NCBI GenBank assembly: GCA_022844275.1
Contig: JALHMB010000016.1
Span: 1-48,853, forward strand
DNA: 48,853 bases
From: Hyphomicrobiaceae bacterium
GTDB taxonomy: Bacteria > Pseudomonadota > Alphaproteobacteria > Rhizobiales > Hyphomicrobiaceae
Reading direction: 5' to 3'
How positions within the stretch are numbered: position 1 is the stretch's first letter; the number at the start of each line of letters is the position of its first letter. The translations under genes and the position numbers were made by a program. This document shows positions 16,491 through 23,665 of this stretch, one piece after another. The notes beneath the pieces are model-generated. The model was not told where the DNA came from and searched no databases. It worked only from the letters and a program-made list of their open reading frames with translations.

Positions 16491-17675
16491 ATGGCGGCTG
16501 TGATCCGGCAACGAGGGCAACGGCTGAGGGGTGCCCTTTGGGGGCTGGGGGTCGCGCTTTTTGGCCTTTTGTCGACGGGGACGGCATCAGCCGCCGGCCC
16601 GCCACGCACTGGCTCCGGGGAACCGGCCGGCATCATCCAGCGTGTGGCCGTCTTCGGAAAGGACGATCGCACCGCACTCCCGGAACGCCTCGCGGCCGTC
16701 GCGTCGCGCATGGGCGTACTTTTCAACAATCCCGCGCGGACCGTCTGCTCCGCCTTCTGCGTTGGCCCGTCAGTCATCGCGACCGCCGCCCATTGCGTGT
16801 CCGTGACATCGCCGCAAGGCACGCGCTTGCGCGCCTCCGACTTCTTCTTCGCCCGCGCTTATGACCGGGAGCGCGACTACGTCCGCATCGAGGGGTTCTC
16901 CGCCGGCTCCACGGCGCAGCACATCTATACCGGCGAGTTCCGCCTCCATGTGCGCCCGCCAATCGACGCCGCGCGCGATTGGGCCCTGGTGCGCCTGGAA
17001 CGCCCCGTGTGCCGTAATGGCGGACTGCCGGTGCGGCCCGCTTCGAGCGACGACATTCTCGAAATGGCCAAGGCAGGGCGCCTCTTCAGCGTGTCTTATC
17101 ACCGTGATCTGCCGAGCTGGACGCCGACCTATGCCGCGCCCTGCCATGCCGCGCGCGACTTCGGCGCCAGTACTTGGCAGGCCATCGCGCCGGACTTCGA
17201 GAGCCCCGACGAGATCTTGCTGCACACGTGCGACACTGGCGGCGCCTCCTCGGGTTCGCCCATCCTCGCCGAGACACCCGAGGGGCCAGTGGTCGTGGCG
17301 ATCAACGTCGGCACCTACGTCCAGTCGCGCGTGATCATGCAGCAGGGCAAAGTCACGTCCCGCCAGCAGACCGACACGATCGCCAATACGGCCGTCAACG
17401 CGCGCGTCTTTGCCGACCAGATCGCAATTTTTGAGGCGGCGACGATCCTGCGCGCCGGCAATCCGATCCGCCAGCTCCAGGAGCATCTGGCAGCCCTCGG
17501 CTACTATGACGGGCGCGCCGACGGCGACTATGGCCCGCTGTTGAAGGCCGCGATCGTCACTTACGAGAAGGCGCGCGGCCTTCCGCCGACGGGCCTCGCG
17601 ACGGCGCCCCTGCTCTCGCAGCTCGTGGCGGAAGCGACCTCCCGGCACCGGCCTACATCGGCGCCGATGCGCTAG
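16491..17675 (+). CDS. Exported trypsin-like protease with C-terminal peptidoglycan-binding domain
   Basis: A 394-residue secreted protein. A signal peptide (1-35, ending ASA-A) leads into an S1-type protease domain with His101 (TAAHC), Asp163 (RDWALVRLE) and Ser254 (GGASSGSP). These match the order of a chymotrypsin-fold triad, with cysteine pairs as in periplasmic S1 proteases. The C-terminal 70 residues form a peptidoglycan-binding-like domain (PIRQLQEHLAALGYYDGRAD, then DYGPLLKAAIVTYEKARGL). So it is likely a wall-tethered periplasmic protease. The ATG at 16491 follows AGGGGAA. It is transcribed away from degP with a 123-base shared upstream region. Substrate is unknown. Confidence 0.85.
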   Translation: MAAVIRQRGQRLRGALWGLGVALFGLLSTGTASAAGPPRTGSGEPAGIIQRVAVFGKDDRTALPERLAAVASRMGVLFNNPARTVCSAFCVGPSVIATAAHCVSVTSPQGTRLRASDFFFARAYDRERDYVRIEGFSAGSTAQHIYTGEFRLHVRPPIDAARDWALVRLERPVCRNGGLPVRPASSDDILEMAKAGRLFSVSYHRDLPSWTPTYAAPCHAARDFGASTWQAIAPDFESPDEILLHTCDTGGASSGSPILAETPEGPVVVAINVGTYVQSRVIMQQGKVTSRQQTDTIANTAVNARVFADQIAIFEAATILRAGNPIRQLQEHLAALGYYDGRADGDYGPLLKAAIVTYEKARGLPPTGLATAPLLSQLVAEATSRHRPTSAPMR

Positions 17676-17690
17676 GCGAGGGGGCCGCCC

Positions 17691-17712
17691 GTATCGGGGC
17701 ATTCCCCGATAC
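17691..17712. terminator. Hairpin after the protease gene
   Basis: GTATCGGGG (17691-17699) pairs perfectly with 17704-17712 across a four-base loop, 15 bases after the protease stop codon. No T run follows on either strand, so termination is possible but unproven. Confidence 0.4.
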
Positions 17713-17815
17713 ATAGCTCGCAGGGAATAGCATTCACTGCAAAATCACGCTCGCTTGACGGCTGGGCCTCATGGTCGCGATCATCACTCTCGCGATCGAG
17801 ACGGAGCCCCTCTCC

Positions 17816-18604
17816 ATGCTCCAGCGTCGTACAGGAATGCCCCTGCCTTCCCGCCCGCGGTACTGGCGCGTGTGGCGCGCCCTGACGCCAGCCCTCCTTG
17901 CGCTGGGGCTCATGAGCGCCACCGCCGTCGCCGAACAGGCCGCCATCGATGCCTGCGCCAACGTCTTCGACCCGAGCGAGGTCGTCACCGGCTGTTCGGC
18001 GGTCATCGGCTCGGACTGGGCAACGGACGAGCAACTCCGCCTCGCCTTCAACAACCGGGCGAATGCGCGCGCCTCCTTTGGCGAAATCGAGGCCGCCATC
18101 GACGACTATGGCCGCGCGCTCGGCTATGACCCGCACTACGTCAACGCCCGCTACAACCGCGCCACCCTCTATCTGGACATCCAGCAGTACGACGCCGCGA
18201 TCGCGGACTTCGACATCGTGCTCAAGCTCAAGCCCGACTGGACGGACGCGCTCAACAACCGCGCACTGGCGCTGCTGAGCTCGAACCAACTCGATGCGGC
18301 AATCGAGAGCTTCACCAGCGTGATCGCGCTCGATCCGGCCTATGCCTATGCCTACAACAATCGCGGCGTCGCCTGGCGCCGCAAGAACGAGCCGGCGCGC
18401 GCGCTCGAGGATTTCAGCAGGGCGATCGAGCTTCGCCCGAACTATGTCGGCGCGCTGAACAGCCGCGGTGAGCTACTCGCGCTGGCCGGGCGGTCCGCCG
18501 AGGCTGTCGCCGACTTCTGCAGCGCCCTCGCGCTCGCACCCGAACATCCCGCCGCGAGTGCCAATCTGCGCACGCTGCTCGGGGACCCGTCGCTCCATTG
18601 GTAA
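17816..18604 (+). CDS. Exported tetratricopeptide repeat protein
   Basis: A 262-residue protein with an N-terminal signal or anchor (ALTPALLALGLMSATAVAEQ). A cysteine-containing stretch follows (IDACANVFDPSEVVTGCSAVI), like Sel1/TPR proteins with a disulfide cap, and then five TPR units running to the C-terminus. Repeats are seen as AFNNRANARASFGEIEAAID, VNARYNRATLYLDIQQYDAA, ALNNRALALLSSNQLDAAIE, AYNNRGVAWRRKNEPARALE and ALNSRGELLALAGRSAEAVA. These repeats mediate protein contacts, here probably periplasmic. The ATG at 17816 follows GGAG at eight bases; ATGs at 17771 and 17837 are alternatives. Partner unknown. Confidence 0.8.
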   Translation: MLQRRTGMPLPSRPRYWRVWRALTPALLALGLMSATAVAEQAAIDACANVFDPSEVVTGCSAVIGSDWATDEQLRLAFNNRANARASFGEIEAAIDDYGRALGYDPHYVNARYNRATLYLDIQQYDAAIADFDIVLKLKPDWTDALNNRALALLSSNQLDAAIESFTSVIALDPAYAYAYNNRGVAWRRKNEPARALEDFSRAIELRPNYVGALNSRGELLALAGRSAEAVADFCSALALAPEHPAASANLRTLLGDPSLHW

Positions 18605-18679
18605 GCACGCGATGTGCTGGCATCGGCGGGCGGAGTGGTCTAAGGCAGGATGCATCGGCAAGTTCGATGGATCCAGCTC

Positions 18680-19282
18680 ATGCCTCACACCACGAGATTG
18701 CTTTTCGTTGCGGGCTCGGCGCGCAAGGACTCGTACAACAAGCGCCTCGCCATTCTGGGCGCCGAGATTGCCAACGCGAACGGCATTCATTCCTCATTTG
18801 CCGATCTCGGCGACTACCCCATGCCTATCTACGACGGTGATCTCGAAGCCGCGGAAGGCCCGCCTGAGAACGCGCGCAAGCTCAAGGCGCTGTTCGAGGT
18901 GCACCACGGCGTTTTCATCATCTCGCCCGAGTACAACGCCTCCATCCCGCCGCTGCTCAAGAACGCGCTTGACTGGGTGAGCCGAATCCGCGATCGCGAC
19001 GAGCCGCCGCTCGCCGTCTACAAGACGCGCGTGTTCGCGATCGGCTCCGCCTCGCCGGGCGCATTTGGCGGCATTCGCGGATTGAGCGTATTGCGTCAGA
19101 CGCTGGAACTCGGCACAGGCGCTCTCGTGCTGCCCGACCAGTTCACCGTGCCGCGTGCCGACAAGGCCTTTGGCGACAACGGGCATCTCGCGGACAAGAA
19201 ATCCATGGAACTCTACAAGACGACCATCGAAAAGCTCGCGCGCGCGGCGCTCATCATGCGCGGGGAGTTTTCGAGATCATGA
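18680..19282 (+). CDS. NADPH-dependent FMN reductase family protein
   Basis: A flavodoxin-fold oxidoreductase of about 200 residues that binds FMN and uses NAD(P)H, as in chromate and quinone reductases and azoreductases. It has the phosphate-binding loop GSARKDSYNKRLA near the N-terminus, then the conserved SPEYNASIPPLLKNALDW, and the later loop IGSASPGAFGGIRGL. The start at 18680 (MPHTTRLLFVAGSARK) puts the first strand at residue 6; an ATG at 18650 would add ten residues. The stop overlaps the start of pyrF by four bases (ATGA), so the two are translated together. The physiological acceptor cannot be inferred. Confidence 0.88.
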   Translation: MPHTTRLLFVAGSARKDSYNKRLAILGAEIANANGIHSSFADLGDYPMPIYDGDLEAAEGPPENARKLKALFEVHHGVFIISPEYNASIPPLLKNALDWVSRIRDRDEPPLAVYKTRVFAIGSASPGAFGGIRGLSVLRQTLELGTGALVLPDQFTVPRADKAFGDNGHLADKKSMELYKTTIEKLARAALIMRGEFSRS

Positions 19283-19995
19283 GCCAGAAACTCGCCGCGC
19301 GCGAACGCCTCTTCGTCGCCCTCGATGTCGCGAGCGTGGATCGCGCGCGCGTGCTGGTTGCGGAGCTCGGCGATACCGTCACCTGCTACAAGGTCGGGCT
19401 CGAGCTGTTGTTCGGCGGTGGTCTCGAATTCGCGCAGGGGCTCAAGGCCGCGGGCAAGACCGTCTTCCTCGACATGAAGCTGCTCGATATCGAGAACACG
19501 GTCGCGAAGGCAGCCGCCAATATCGCGAGCCTCGGTCTCGACTATCTCACCATCCACGGCACGGATACGAAGACCGTCGCTGCCGCCGTGCGCGGGCGCG
19601 GCGCGAGCAAGCTGAAGCTGCTCGCCGTGACGGTGCTGACGAACCTCGAGCAAGCAGACATCGAGCAGCAGGGCATCAAGGGCATGGCGCCGGCCGATCT
19701 CGTCGTGCATCGCGCGCGTCTCGCCAAGGCCGCGGGCGTCGACGGTATCGTTGCGTCGGGACTTGAAGCAGCGGCCATCCGCGCCGCGGTCGGGCCGGAT
19801 GTGCTGATCGTCACGCCGGGGATTCGTCTCGCGGGTGGCGCTGCCGGCGATCAGGCGCGCGTCATGACGCCGGGCAAGGCCATTGCTGCCGGCGCAGATT
19901 GCCTGGTGGTCGGGCGTCCGATCACCGAAGCCACCGATCCGCGCGCGGCAGCGGAAGCGTTCGTGCAGGAGATCGAGGGGGCTTTGAAGGGCTAG
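19279..19995 (+). CDS. pyrF: Orotidine 5'-phosphate decarboxylase
   Basis: PyrF catalyses the last step of UMP synthesis, decarboxylating OMP in the cytoplasm. The 238-residue protein has the catalytic Asp-Lys-Asp motif FLDMKLLDIENTVAKA, the early substrate-lysine strand TCYKVGLELLF, and the phosphate-gripping loop VTPGIRLAGG. The terminal AGADCLVVGRPITEATDPRAAA is also characteristic. Length matches the family. It overlaps the flavin reductase gene by four bases; no functional link between the two is known to me, so the pairing may simply be an operon of convenience. Confidence 0.96.
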   Translation: MSQKLAARERLFVALDVASVDRARVLVAELGDTVTCYKVGLELLFGGGLEFAQGLKAAGKTVFLDMKLLDIENTVAKAAANIASLGLDYLTIHGTDTKTVAAAVRGRGASKLKLLAVTVLTNLEQADIEQQGIKGMAPADLVVHRARLAKAAGVDGIVASGLEAAAIRAAVGPDVLIVTPGIRLAGGAAGDQARVMTPGKAIAAGADCLVVGRPITEATDPRAAAEAFVQEIEGALKG

Positions 19996-20126
19996 CTCCT
20001 CGACGGCCTCGACCACGCGAATTCCCGGAGTTTTGATCCGGCACGCGCAGCCGTGGACCTTCCGTCTCTGCTAGATTGCGATCGTTGAAAGTAAGGGACG
20101 TTCGTAGCGTTGTGCAGGAGGTATCC

Positions 20127-20402
20127 ATGCGTCGTTACATCATCGAGCGCGCCATTCCCGCTGTCGGCACATTCGAGCGCGAGCAGCTCAGGGAAGCGGC
20201 CAAGACTTCCAACAAGGCTCTCGCCCAGCTTGCGCCTGATATCCAGTGGGTCGAGTCCTACGTGGCTGCCGACAAGACGTTCTGCGTCTATCTCGCCAAG
20301 GATGAGGCCGTCATCCGCAAGCACGCCGAGATCAGCGGCTTCCCCGCGACAGTGATCACGGAAGTGAAGCGGACCATCGACCCGACGACCGCGGCGAGTT
20401 GA
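20127..20402 (+). CDS. DUF4242 / nickel-binding-like small protein
   Basis: A 91-residue protein matching DUF4242 (SCO4226-like). Members form a ferredoxin-like alpha/beta fold, and one is reported to bind nickel. The family start RRYIIERAIP is followed by helix residues REQLREAAKTSNKALAQL, then IQWVESYVAADKTFCVYLAK and the end HAEISGFPATVITEVKRTIDP. The ATG at 20127 is supported by an excellent AGGAGG seven bases upstream; the frame extends back to 20076 without support. It is the last normal-GC gene before the repeat element and the low-GC cassette. Role unknown. Confidence 0.82.
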   Translation: MRRYIIERAIPAVGTFEREQLREAAKTSNKALAQLAPDIQWVESYVAADKTFCVYLAKDEAVIRKHAEISGFPATVITEVKRTIDPTTAAS

Positions 20403-20460
20403 GATTCGCATCGCCGAAGCTGAGCGCCACCGAAAGGTGACGACGGCTGCACCACACTAT

Positions 20461-20560
20461 TCCTCCCCCCTTAGTGGGGGAGGTTAGGAGGGGGGGATTG
20501 CAGACCGCTAGCGTTGGGATTCCGCCCACCCCTAACCCTCCCCCCAAGGTGGAGAGGGAG
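20461..20560. repeat. G/C-run inverted-repeat element (REP/MITE-like)
   Basis: Two arms face each other. The left arm holds a hairpin, CCTCCCCC (20462-20469) with GGGGGAGG (20476-20483), followed by TTAGGAGGGGGG. The right arm (20526-20560) holds the approximate reverse complement, CACCCCTAACCCTCCCCCC, then AAGGTGGAGAGGG. The arms could fold into a large cruciform or RNA hairpin. Similar C-run/TTAG/G-run elements are familiar as dispersed intergenic repeats in alphaproteobacterial genomes. The element marks the left boundary of the low-GC cassette. Confidence 0.65.
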
Positions 20561-20896
20561 GCCGTTGTTTCTGTATCTGCGGAGTTGCTCTACTCCACGC
20601 CGCTGCGCCCGTCTGCGCGAACGATCTCGTCGGGAAGCTCAAGGCTGCTGGTTACCCGATGGCGCATGTCATCGGAAGGGAGGGGGCGGGTGGGGCGACA
20701 GTGAGAGTGGCGTGAAGCGACACCCAAGCTAATTGACAAGCTTGAATTGCATCAAGGCGCGAATCATAAGAACCTTTGCAATTGGTGTGGGGCGAACGCG
20801 CCAGCTTTTCTGGCTATCGAAACGCGACCTGCGCGACTTCCTTACCTTCGATGGCTGATTGAAGGGCGTGTCAGCCCGCATTTACTAGGTGAAACA
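20561..20896 (+). other. Leader region of the low-GC cassette
   Basis: This is 336 bases with no credible gene. The first 140 are of ordinary GC and look like remnant intergenic DNA. From about 20725 the base composition drops. It includes the 8-base palindrome CAAGCTTG (20737-20744), a candidate promoter (20742-20770) and a small hairpin, GCCAG-CTTTT-CTGGC (20799-20813), in what would be the untranslated leader. Confidence 0.4.
20742..20770 (+). promoter_or_regulatory. Candidate sigma-70-type promoter for the two-gene cassette
   Basis: TTGAAT (20742-20747) and CATAAG (20765-20770) are separated by exactly 17 bases, each with four of six consensus positions. The -35 element overlaps the CAAGCTTG palindrome, a possible operator. 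Predicted transcription start is about 120 bases before the first gene. Confidence 0.35.
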
Positions 20897-21547
20897 ATGG
20901 CGCGACGGACCAACGATCCGACGTCGGGCGGTGATAAGGCAAAAGTTCGCGTCGTCTTCGCCGAGGTCGAAGGGAACAATGAAAGCGTACAGGAGGCGCT
21001 GAGAACAATGGTCTCAGCAATGGGGCGGCCTGTGCGTGTCGTTCAAGTTAAGACAATTGATGAAGCTCCCGCGCTCTCGCAGCAAGATATTGCCGCTGAT
21101 TTTATTGACGACATATCGGCTAGTGAAACCTCTGATGATGAGGCGCCCCAGGATGACGAGAAAGTCACCAGCCGCAAGCCGCGGGGGGCAGGCCCAAAGA
21201 CAGATAGAAATGCCGGCATCGCGCTGGTGCCTGACCTAAACTTTCGTCCAAAGGACCATCCCAGCTTGCGCGAGTTCTTTGCTGAAAAGGCACCCGCCAA
21301 TGACATGGAAGTGATTCTAGTAGTCACGTACTACATGCAGTACATGATGAAAGTCGCGAAGATTGGTCTTGGCCATATTCGCACAGCAATTGGCGATGCC
21401 GGCAAAGGTATACCGCTCGATCTAAGGCAAACACTCCGAAATATGCGCCATAGGAAAGCGTGGGTGAAATTCACCGAACTCGACGAGATCACGATCGCTA
21501 CTGCCGGCGAGAACTATGTCCTGCACGACATGGGCAAAAAGAGCTAA
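20897..21547 (+). CDS. Conserved protein of unknown function, first gene of low-GC cassette
   Basis: A 216-residue protein I cannot name. It has three parts. Residues 15-55 form a short conserved module, VRVVFAEVEGNNESVQEALR, followed by a strand. Residues 60-108 are acidic then basic and look disordered. Residues 115-212 begin DLNFRPKDHPSLREFFAEKA, continue with a helical core (EVILVVTYYMQYMMKVAKIG) and end in a beta hairpin (ITIATAGENYVLHDMG), together resembling a winged helix. I recall similar unannotated proteins in other bacteria, but no function. The ATG at 20897 follows AGGTGAA; the longer frame to 20747 lacks support. GC is near 50 percent against about 65 percent around it. The stop is 12 bases before the next gene, so they form an operon. 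Confidence 0.75.
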   Translation: MARRTNDPTSGGDKAKVRVVFAEVEGNNESVQEALRTMVSAMGRPVRVVQVKTIDEAPALSQQDIAADFIDDISASETSDDEAPQDDEKVTSRKPRGAGPKTDRNAGIALVPDLNFRPKDHPSLREFFAEKAPANDMEVILVVTYYMQYMMKVAKIGLGHIRTAIGDAGKGIPLDLRQTLRNMRHRKAWVKFTELDEITIATAGENYVLHDMGKKS

Positions 21548-21559
21548 GCGTCGTAGCCA

Positions 21560-22312
21560 ATGAACCTCTCGCTCGATGGATTTTGCGAGATCGTGAAGTG
21601 TTTGAGCAAGTCGAACGCCGAGAAGGCGCTGGCGGTGCTTTGGTATTACGATCGCGGGCAGCCGGACGTCTCGAAAACCGCAGGCCAGCTCACCAAGGTG
21701 CTCGGCGACCATCATCTGGGTACGCCAAATCAGACGACACTCGCGGAGGCAATACGAAGAACGAAGCTGGTGAATGAGACGAGATCCGGGTTCTCATTGA
21801 AGCCGGGATCGCGGAAGATTATTCGCGATTGGCTTCCAAGCGACCTTGATGGCATTCAGCCGGCGATGGACCACGCATCTGGCTATCTTCCGGAGGCTAT
21901 CTGGAAAAACACGCGAGGTTACATTGAGGCGGTGTGCCGAGAAATGAACGGCTCCTTCCGCCATGCCTACTACAACGCGGCGGCGGTGATGCTGCGGCGG
22001 TTGCTTGAGACGCTTGTTATCGAAGCTTATGAAGCGTTGGGCCGCGAGGCCGAAATTAAAGATGGCAGCGGAAACTATCTTATGCTGAGCGAACTCGCCG
22101 AACGGGCTTGTGGCGATAAGAGCCACGTGGGTTTGAACCTAGGGCGAGATGCAAAAAAAGCACTAAAGGACGCAAGGAACGTGGGCAACTGGTCCGCCCA
22201 CGCACGCCGGTTCCTCGCGAACTCTGGCGATCTCACCAAACTGCAGGATGGTGTGCGGCTTCTGGCCCAAGAACTCATCCAGATCGCGGATCTGAGCAGA
22301 ACCAGGAGCTAG
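21560..22312 (+). CDS. Winged-helix plus DUF4145/HEPN-like protein, second gene of low-GC cassette
   Basis: A 250-residue protein of unknown function. Residues 10-90 look like a winged helix: EKALAVLWYYDRGQPDVSKT, then LAEAIRRTKLVNETRSGFSL. Residues 115-245 are all helical and end with DARNVGNWSAHARRFL (about 204-219). This Arg...Gly-Asn...His arrangement is the hallmark of DUF4145 and related HEPN-like domains, found in many anti-phage and toxin proteins. In some HEPN proteins Arg and His form an RNase site; here Arg206 and His214 are seven residues apart, slightly longer than the RX4-6H form, so nuclease activity is uncertain. The start ATG at 21560 is 12 bases after the partner gene. A defence role is inference from domain type, low GC and pairing. 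Confidence 0.72.
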   Translation: MNLSLDGFCEIVKCLSKSNAEKALAVLWYYDRGQPDVSKTAGQLTKVLGDHHLGTPNQTTLAEAIRRTKLVNETRSGFSLKPGSRKIIRDWLPSDLDGIQPAMDHASGYLPEAIWKNTRGYIEAVCREMNGSFRHAYYNAAAVMLRRLLETLVIEAYEALGREAEIKDGSGNYLMLSELAERACGDKSHVGLNLGRDAKKALKDARNVGNWSAHARRFLANSGDLTKLQDGVRLLAQELIQIADLSRTRS

Positions 22313-22333
22313 GCGGCCTTTGTCGCCGACACC

Positions 22334-23482
22334 TCACCCCCCCTTCCCCGGATCGAAGAATTCCTTCACGCGCGCGAAAAAGCCTGACGACGCGGGGTTC
22401 GTTTCCTTGTTTGACTCGCGCTCGAACTCCTCGAGCAGCTCACGCTGCTTGCGCGAGAGGTTCTTCGGCGTCTCGACCTCGACCTGGATGTACATGTCGC
22501 CCTGCACCTTCGAGCGCAGGACCGGCATGCCCTTGCCCTTGAGGCGGAACTGCTTGCCGTTCTCGGTGCCGGACGGAACCGGCATCCGCACGCGATTGCC
22601 CTCCACCGTCGGCACATCGACATTGCCGCCGAGCGCCGCCGTCGTCATGGAGATCGGCACGCGGCAGAAAATGTCGGCGCCATCGCGCTGGAAGAACTCG
22701 TGCGGCTTGACGGCCAGGAAGATGTAGAGATCGCCCGTCGGCCCGCCGCGCGAGCCGGCCTCGCCCTCGCCCGCTAAGCGAATGCGCGTGCCGTCCTCGA
22801 CGCCCGGCGGGATGGACACCGCGAGCGTGCGCTCCTTGGTGACGCGACCCTGACCGTGGCAGTCGGGGCAGGGATCGTCGATCGTCTCGCCGCGGCCCTG
22901 GCAGGACGGGCACGTGCGCTCGATGGTGAAGAAGCCCTGGCTCGCGCGCACCTTGCCTTGGCCACCGCAGGTCGCGCACGTCGTTGGGCGCGAGCCCGCG
23001 CGCGCGCCCGAGCCCGAGCAGGTCTCGCACGTGACGCTCGTCGGCACGCGGATCTGCGCCTGCTTGCCGGTGAAGGCCTCGGCGAGCGTGATCTCCATGT
23101 TGTAACGGAGGTCCGCACCGCGCTCGCGCCCCGTGCGCTGACGGGGGCCGCCGCGCCGTCCGCCCATGAACTCGCCGAAGAGATCGTCGAAGATGTCGGA
23201 CATGGACGAGGAGAAGTCCGGCCCGAAGCCGCCGGGGCCGCCAGGACCACGCCCGCCCTCGAAGGCGGCGTGGCCGAACTGGTCGTAGGCCGCGCGCTTC
23301 TGCTCGTCCTTCAGGACCTCGTAGGCCTCGTTGATCTCCTTGAACTTCTGCTCGGAGGTATTGTCGTCGGGATTGCGGTCTGGATGGTGCTCCTTGGCGA
23401 GGCGGCGGAAGGCAGACTTGATGTCCGCGTCGCTCGCGCCGCGCTTGATGCCGAGCACGTCGTAGTAGTCGCGTTTAGCCAT
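22334..23482 (-). CDS. dnaJ: Chaperone protein DnaJ
   Basis: DnaJ delivers unfolded proteins to DnaK and stimulates its ATPase. The 382-residue protein has a J domain (1-70) with the essential HPD in [11 protein letters not shown] and a Gly/Phe-rich linker ([15 protein letters not shown]). Four CxxCxGxG zinc motifs follow: [24 protein letters not shown] and CPDCHGQG. The two C-terminal beta domains end near residue 350. Length is normal. It lies 183 bases downstream of dnaK on the same strand; a long hairpin at 23571-23641 sits between them. Its stop is 21 bases from the converging low-GC cassette. Confidence 0.98.
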   Translation of the reverse strand: MAKRDYYDVLGIKRGASDADIKSAFRRLAKEHHPDRNPDDNTSEQKFKEINEAYEVLKDEQKRAAYDQFGHAAFEGGRGPGGPGGFGPDFSSSMSDIFDDLFGEFMGGRRGGPRQRTGRERGADLRYNMEITLAEAFTGKQAQIRVPTSVTCETCSGSGARAGSRPTTCATCGGQGKVRASQGFFTIERTCPSCQGRGETIDDPCPDCHGQGRVTKERTLAVSIPPGVEDGTRIRLAGEGEAGSRGGPTGDLYIFLAVKPHEFFQRDGADIFCRVPISMTTAALGGNVDVPTVEGNRVRMPVPSGTENGKQFRLKGKGMPVLRSKVQGDMYIQVEVETPKNLSRKQRELLEEFERESNKETNPASSGFFARVKEFFDPGKGG

Positions 23483-23570
23483 GAGAACGTGATCCGATCC
23501 CCGCCCACCGGGTCAGGCCCCCATTGGGGCCCCGTGGGGCATTGTGCGTCACTCCAGCCATGAAATGAAG

Positions 23571-23641
23571 CCTGACCGGCCGTCCGGCGCCGCCTCCGAG
23601 AGGATCCCGGTGGATTTCTCGGCGGCGACGGGGCGGTCAGG
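23571..23641. other. Long imperfect hairpin in the dnaK-dnaJ spacer
   Basis: CCTGACCG at 23571 and a following GTC/GCCGCC segment pair with 23621-23641 (GGCGGCGAC, then CGGTCAGG), leaving a loop of about 28 bases. There is no T run, so an mRNA-processing or attenuation structure that lowers dnaJ expression relative to dnaK is more likely than a full terminator. Confidence 0.4.
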
Positions 23642-23665
23642 GGTATGCATTGCTCGGCTCCGAGG

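Noticed and set aside
20733-20738. TTGACA as a -35 element of the low-GC cassette
   Set aside because: There is no -10-like hexamer 16-18 bases downstream. The TTGAAT/CATAAG pair slightly downstream fits better.
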